From assembly GCA_014138725.1 (NCBI GenBank), contig JACJID010000001.1, positions 2,108,001-2,172,000 of the forward strand: DNA of 64,000 bases, in the 5' to 3' direction. Position 1 is the first letter of the stretch. Every line of letters begins with the position of its first letter. A program made the position numbers and the translations under genes. This document shows, one piece after another, positions 60,873 to 64,000 of the stretch. The notes under the pieces were generated by a model. It saw nothing but the letters and a program-made list of their open reading frames with translations, made no database searches and was not told the DNA's origin. This DNA is from Kutzneria viridogrisea (GTDB lineage Bacteria; Actinomycetota; Actinomycetes; Mycobacteriales; Pseudonocardiaceae).

Positions 60873-61724
60873 GTGGACAGGCAAGAGCTGGCTGCTTTCC
60901 TGCGCAGCAGGCGCGAGCGGATCGCCCCCTCCGACGTGGGGTTGCCCGCCGGGCAGCGCAGACGCACGCCAGGGCTGCGCCGTGACGAGGTGGCGCAGCT
61001 GGCGTTCATCTCGACCGAGTACTACACGCGGTTGGAGCAGGCCCGCGGTCCGCGCCCCTCGCGGGAGGTGCTGGCCGGTCTTGCCAGGGCGCTGCGCCTG
61101 ACCGACGCCGAGCGCGCCCACGCCCACCACCTGGCCGGTGTCCCGCCGGGCCCACTGCCCGGGCCCTCACGCCAGGTGCGCCAGAGCATCCTCGACCTGA
61201 TCAGCCGGTTGCCGCAGGCCGCGGCCATGGTGCTGTCCGCGACGCACGAGGTGATCGCCTGGAACGACCTGGCCGCCGCGCTCATGGAGGACTTCTCGGC
61301 GCTGCCCCGGCGCGACCGCAACCTCGTGCGCCGTGTGTTCCTCGGGCCGCGCACAGGGGATCAGCGGATGTACGGGGTGTCCGACGTCGAGGAGTTCGCC
61401 CGCACCTCGGCCCAGAGCCTGCGCGCCACCGCGGCCCGCTACCCCGAGGACCCCGAAATCACCGAACTGGTGGACGACCTGCTCGCCGGGAGCGAGGAGT
61501 TCCGCCAGCTGTGGGAGTCCCACGACGTGAGCGCCGAGCCCACCCTGTGCAAGACCTTCCAGCACCCGCTGGTCGGAGCGATCACCGTGAACTGCGACGT
61601 CCTGCACATCACCGACCGGGACCAGCACCTCGTGATCTACACCACCGCCCCCGGCTCATCCTCCGAGCAGGCGCTGCGACTGCTCTCCGTCGTCGGCACG
61701 CAGCGCTTGGACGTTCCTGGTTGA
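60873..61724 (+). CDS. XRE-type regulator with MmyB-like ligand domain
   Basis: A 283-residue regulator. Residues 1-75 form the XRE helix-turn-helix (LAAFLRSRRERIAPSDVGLP, RRTPGLRRDEVAQLAFISTEYYTRLEQARGPRPS), where GLRRDEVAQLA...YYxRLEQ is the hallmark. Residues 95-283 match the MmyB-like ligand-binding domain, with PAAMVLSATHEVIAWNDLAAAL and the C-terminal TAPGSSSEQALRLLSVVGTQ. The GTG at 60873 is favoured. Such regulators often control an adjacent divergent SDR gene, as here. Its 3' end overlaps the convergent aminotransferase by 69 bp. Confidence 0.9.
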   Translation: MDRQELAAFLRSRRERIAPSDVGLPAGQRRRTPGLRRDEVAQLAFISTEYYTRLEQARGPRPSREVLAGLARALRLTDAERAHAHHLAGVPPGPLPGPSRQVRQSILDLISRLPQAAAMVLSATHEVIAWNDLAAALMEDFSALPRRDRNLVRRVFLGPRTGDQRMYGVSDVEEFARTSAQSLRATAARYPEDPEITELVDDLLAGSEEFRQLWESHDVSAEPTLCKTFQHPLVGAITVNCDVLHITDRDQHLVIYTTAPGSSSEQALRLLSVVGTQRLDVPG

Positions 61725-62846
61725 CCTGATCCATCCCCGCAGCGCGTCCAGTGCGGGCTCGGGATCGCGCCGACCCACGCCGATCCGGAACCGGTCGGCG
61801 GGCACCGGGGTCAGGCGGGAGGCGAACACCTCGCCGGGGACCAGCAGTACGCCGACCTCTTCCACGGCGCGGCGGCAGAACTCCGTGGCGCCCTCGGTGC
61901 CGAGGTAGCGCGGGAAGCACACGCAGCCGCCCTCGGGCGGGGCGAACTCGAACAGCTCGGCGAACTCCGCGAAGAAGTCCTGGAACACCGGCAGGTTCGC
62001 GGCGATCAGCGCGCGGTTCTCGGTGAGGATCCGCTCGCGGGCCTTGATCGCGATCCGGGCGAGCACCTCACTGGGCCCGGCGTTGCAGATCGTCGTGTAG
62101 TGCTTGGCACGCTCCAAAGTGGACAGCAACTCCCTGTCCTGGCAGGCGATCCAGCCCACGCGCAGCCCGGGCAGCCCCAGGGACTTGGAGGTCACGCCGA
62201 CCGAGAGCGCGCGCGGGGAGAGCTCGGCGGCCTGCGGCAGCGTCCTGGCGGGGTCCAGTTCCAGGCCGCGGTACACCTCGTCGCTGAACACGCGCACCCC
62301 GCGGGCGTCGCACTCGGCGAGCAGGCGCCGGAACTCGGCGGGCTCGACCAGGGCGCCGGTCGGGTTGTTGGGGAAGTTGACGGCGACCAGCACGGTGTTG
62401 GGGCGCACCGCGTCCAGGACGGCGTCGACGTCCAACGCCCAGTTCCGCTCGGGGTCCAGCGCCACGCCGGTGACCTCGCAGCGCGACAGCGGCACGGTTT
62501 CGGCCGACTGGTAGCCGGGCGTCACCACCACCGCGTGGTCGCCGGGGCCGAGCAGTGCGGTCAACGCCAGGTAGATGGCCTCTTCGGCCCCGGCGAAGCA
62601 CAGCACCTCGCCCGCGTCCAACCCGGTGTAGCCGCTGGCGATGGCCTCGCGCAGCAGCGGGTCGCCCCAGGTCTCGCGGTAGCCCAGGTCCAGGTCGCGC
62701 CACGCGGCCAGGTCCTGTTCGTCGGCCAGGGCCAGCAGGTCGGTGACGGTCCGGGTCTGCGCGTCGGAGGCGGTGAGGTGGTGGCGGGCGGTGAACTCCC
62801 AGCGGGCGAAGTAGGTCTCCAGCCGGAACTCGGGCAGCACGGTCAT
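61656..62846 (-). CDS. PLP-dependent aminotransferase, class I/II
   Basis: A 396-residue fold-type I aminotransferase. NFPNNPTGALVEPAEF contains the substrate-orienting Asn, FSDEVYRGLEL the PLP-pyridine Asp and Tyr, TSKSLGLPGLRVGW the Schiff-base Lys, and the distal substrate Arg is in RFRIGVGR. The N-terminus LETYFARWEFTARHHL is typical of an MalY-distant alanine/capreomycidine-synthase-like subgroup. The amino donor cannot be predicted. ATG overlaps the stop of the DauR-like regulator (ATGA), which thus likely controls it. The C-terminal 23 codons run antisense through the XRE gene end. Confidence 0.86.
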   Translation of the reverse strand: MTVLPEFRLETYFARWEFTARHHLTASDAQTRTVTDLLALADEQDLAAWRDLDLGYRETWGDPLLREAIASGYTGLDAGEVLCFAGAEEAIYLALTALLGPGDHAVVVTPGYQSAETVPLSRCEVTGVALDPERNWALDVDAVLDAVRPNTVLVAVNFPNNPTGALVEPAEFRRLLAECDARGVRVFSDEVYRGLELDPARTLPQAAELSPRALSVGVTSKSLGLPGLRVGWIACQDRELLSTLERAKHYTTICNAGPSEVLARIAIKARERILTENRALIAANLPVFQDFFAEFAELFEFAPPEGGCVCFPRYLGTEGATEFCRRAVEEVGVLLVPGEVFASRLTPVPADRFRIGVGRRDPEPALDALRGWIRSTRNVQALRADDGEQSQRLLGG

Positions 62847-63436
62847 GCGGGCGCACCTCCGGAGCGCAACTCGGCGAGCAGGGCGTACAGGGTGGACCGG
62901 GACACGTGCAGCGCGCGGGCCACCACGGGCACGGCCTTGCGCACGGTGAACACCCCGGCGTGGTCGAGTTCGGCCAGCACCGCCACGCGGTCGGCGCGGT
63001 CCCACTGGTCCACCGGCCTGCCGCGCTCGCGCACGGCGGCGCCGACGGCGAGGTTGATCCGCTCGACCCAGTCGTGTTCGAACAGGGACTCGGGGCGGGC
63101 CGTGACCGGTGCGGCGAACGCGCTGAGCAGGGCCACGGCCTGGTCCAGCGGGGTGCGGTCCAGGTTCACGCAGAGCACGGCGGTGGGTCGGCCCGACTCG
63201 TCGCGGAGCACGGCGCTGACCGAGGACAGCCGCCTGCCGTCGGGCAGCAGCTTCTCGTACGGCCCGAGCACGTCCTCGCCCTCGGGCAGCTCGCCCAGCA
63301 GCGAACGGTCGCCGACGACCCGGCCGGACACCGGGTTCCAGATGCCGGTGATCCGGTCCGTCACGGGGTCGTGCAGCACCACCTCGGCGTGCGGGCCGAG
63401 CAGCCGTGCGATCGCCTCGCACACCGTTGACCACAT
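62843..63436 (-). CDS. DauR/YheO-like PAS-HTH regulator
   Basis: A 197-residue regulator: an N-terminal YheO-like PAS domain (LLGPHAEVVLHDPVTDRITGIWNP...VLRDESGRPTAVLCVNLD) and a C-terminal helix-turn-helix (FTVRKAVPVVARALHVSRSTLYALLAEL). The founding member DauR senses D-arginine and controls an amino-acid catabolic dehydrogenase operon. The downstream, overlapping gene is an aminotransferase, so amino-acid (possibly D-amino-acid) metabolism is a reasonable guess. Two TGGAC-N5-GTCCA sites upstream suggest autoregulation. Confidence 0.85.
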   Translation of the reverse strand: MWSTVCEAIARLLGPHAEVVLHDPVTDRITGIWNPVSGRVVGDRSLLGELPEGEDVLGPYEKLLPDGRRLSSVSAVLRDESGRPTAVLCVNLDRTPLDQAVALLSAFAAPVTARPESLFEHDWVERINLAVGAAVRERGRPVDQWDRADRVAVLAELDHAGVFTVRKAVPVVARALHVSRSTLYALLAELRSGGAPA

Positions 63437-63439
63437 GGC

Positions 63440-63473
63440 CTGGACACTACGTCCAGACTGGACTGTTTGTCCA
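63440..63473. promoter_or_regulatory. Two tandem TGGAC-N5-GTCCA operators
   Basis: TGGAC-ACTAC-GTCCA (63441-63455) and TGGAC-TGTTT-GTCCA (63459-63473) lie 18 bp apart just upstream of the regulator start at 63436. A third half site TGTCCA follows at 63479. The identical spacing and half sites strongly imply dimer binding. Confidence 0.6.
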
Positions 63474-63488
63474 ACAACTGTCCAACGT

Positions 63489-64000
63489 CTATCCGCGCTG
63501 ACGGGCCGCCTCGTAGAGCACCACGCTGCCCGCGGTGGCGGCGTTGAGCGAGCTGGCCGCCCCGCCGATCGGGATCGACACCACGGTGTCGCACGCCTCG
63601 CGCCAGGCCGCGCTCATGCCCGCGGTCTCGTTGCCCACCACCAGCAGGGTCGGGCCGGTCAGGTCGTGCCGGTCGACCCGCACGGTGCCGTGCTCGTCGG
63701 TGCCGACCACCTGCACCGCCACGTCCTGCGCGCGGACCCAGCCCAGCACCGCGGCGGCCGACTCGGCGCGGACCACCGGCAGGGCGAACAGCGAGCCGGT
63801 ACTGGCCCGCACCGCCTTGGGGTCGTACACGTCGGCGGCGTGCCCGGACACGATCACGCAGTGCGCGCCGAACGCGTCGGCCGAACGCACGAGCGTGCCC
63901 ACGTTGCCCGGGCTGGTCGGCCGGTCGAAGACCACGCCCAGGAAGTCCGACGCCACCACGACATCGCCCAGGTCCTCGGCGGGCAGCGCCACCACGGCGA
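63489..64000 (-). CDS. SpoU/TrmH-family RNA methyltransferase, 5' end outside window
   Basis: The visible 170 residues cover the SPOUT catalytic domain: PTSPGNVGTLVRSADAFGAH (motif 1), LLVVGNETAGMSAAW (motif 2) and SIPIGGAASSLNAATAGSVVLYEAARQ (motif 3), ending in a stop at 63489. It is a second SpoU gene, separated by three others from the SpoU-MarR fusion. Most of the N-terminal substrate-binding domain lies beyond the window edge. It transfers a methyl group to a ribose 2'-OH of rRNA or tRNA; the target nucleotide cannot be told. Confidence 0.88.
   Translation of the reverse strand, partial: AVVALPAEDLGDVVVASDFLGVVFDRPTSPGNVGTLVRSADAFGAHCVIVSGHAADVYDPKAVRASTGSLFALPVVRAESAAAVLGWVRAQDVAVQVVGTDEHGTVRVDRHDLTGPTLLVVGNETAGMSAAWREACDTVVSIPIGGAASSLNAATAGSVVLYEAARQRG

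Overview
The window is high-GC, dense, GTG-start-rich chromosomal DNA of an actinomycete. An F420-type deazaflavin nitroreductase, many TetR/PadR/WYL/XRE regulators, a Ser/Thr kinase carrying a cellulose-binding module, an NRPS gene set and recurrent intergenic palindromes together suggest a Pseudonocardiales member (Amycolatopsis/Saccharothrix-like). The genus is an inference. No rRNA, tRNA or CRISPR array was seen.

Region by region. 1-9.8 kb: the 5' end of a cysteine-desulfurase-like gene, an acyl-CoA carboxyltransferase, a PHP/Zn-ribbon/UvrD fusion, then a leftward operon of MGT-type glycosyltransferase, GNAT acetyltransferase, APH-like kinase and Ser/Thr kinase-CBM2, followed by a PrmC-like methyltransferase behind an ATT-start leader reading frame. 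10-31 kb: mixed housekeeping and accessory genes, including an M48 membrane protease, amidase, tyrosine recombinase, EamA transporter, GNAT/TetR pair, methyltransferases, PPOX enzymes, a PAS-GGDEF-EAL protein, GDPD, a PadR-membrane protein pair, an FMN oxidase/PDR reductase pair, an erythromycin-esterase-like enzyme and a WYL regulator. 31.2-34.3 kb: a 3.0 kb decayed Tn3-family element with 38 bp terminal inverted repeats and a 5 bp target duplication (CAGCA). It carries an amidase, a truncated resolvase gene and a frameshifted, truncated tnpA, and it interrupts the 3' end of an older gene. 34.4-42.3 kb: a complete dipeptide ABC transporter (two ATPases, two permeases, binding protein), divergent from an M55 D-aminopeptidase and an M20 peptidase, with a palindromic operator between them. 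42.5-45.7 kb: a cobalamin-binding protein with the W-x9-EH signature of CarH/LitR photoreceptors, a deazaflavin reductase and a class A beta-lactamase-like protein.

45.8-54.4 kb is the most notable part: six genes, five of them overlapping or nearly touching, encoding an A-T-C-T NRPS, a Lys/Orn N-monooxygenase, a stand-alone cupin, a stand-alone MetRS-like protein, a thioesterase and a MATE exporter. N-hydroxylase plus cupin plus MetRS-like enzyme is the known recipe for biological N-N bond formation (hydrazine synthetases such as Spb40, Tri28, PyrN, ForK). There cupin and MetRS are normally fused; here they are two genes joined by a GTGA overlap. I infer a small pathway to a hydrazine- or other N-N-containing peptide-like metabolite.

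54.6-64 kb: an L,D-transpeptidase, a response regulator/histidine kinase pair with a striking 21-bp-phased GAGTCCCG array upstream, a LOG-family protein, a PhyH-like dioxygenase, a SpoU-MarR fusion, an SDR/XRE divergent pair sharing a 20 bp perfect inverted-repeat operator, an aminotransferase with its DauR-like regulator, and a second SpoU methyltransferase cut by the window edge. Five long hairpins of two related sequence types, plus one degenerate copy, sit at gene ends throughout and look like mobile or bidirectional terminator elements.
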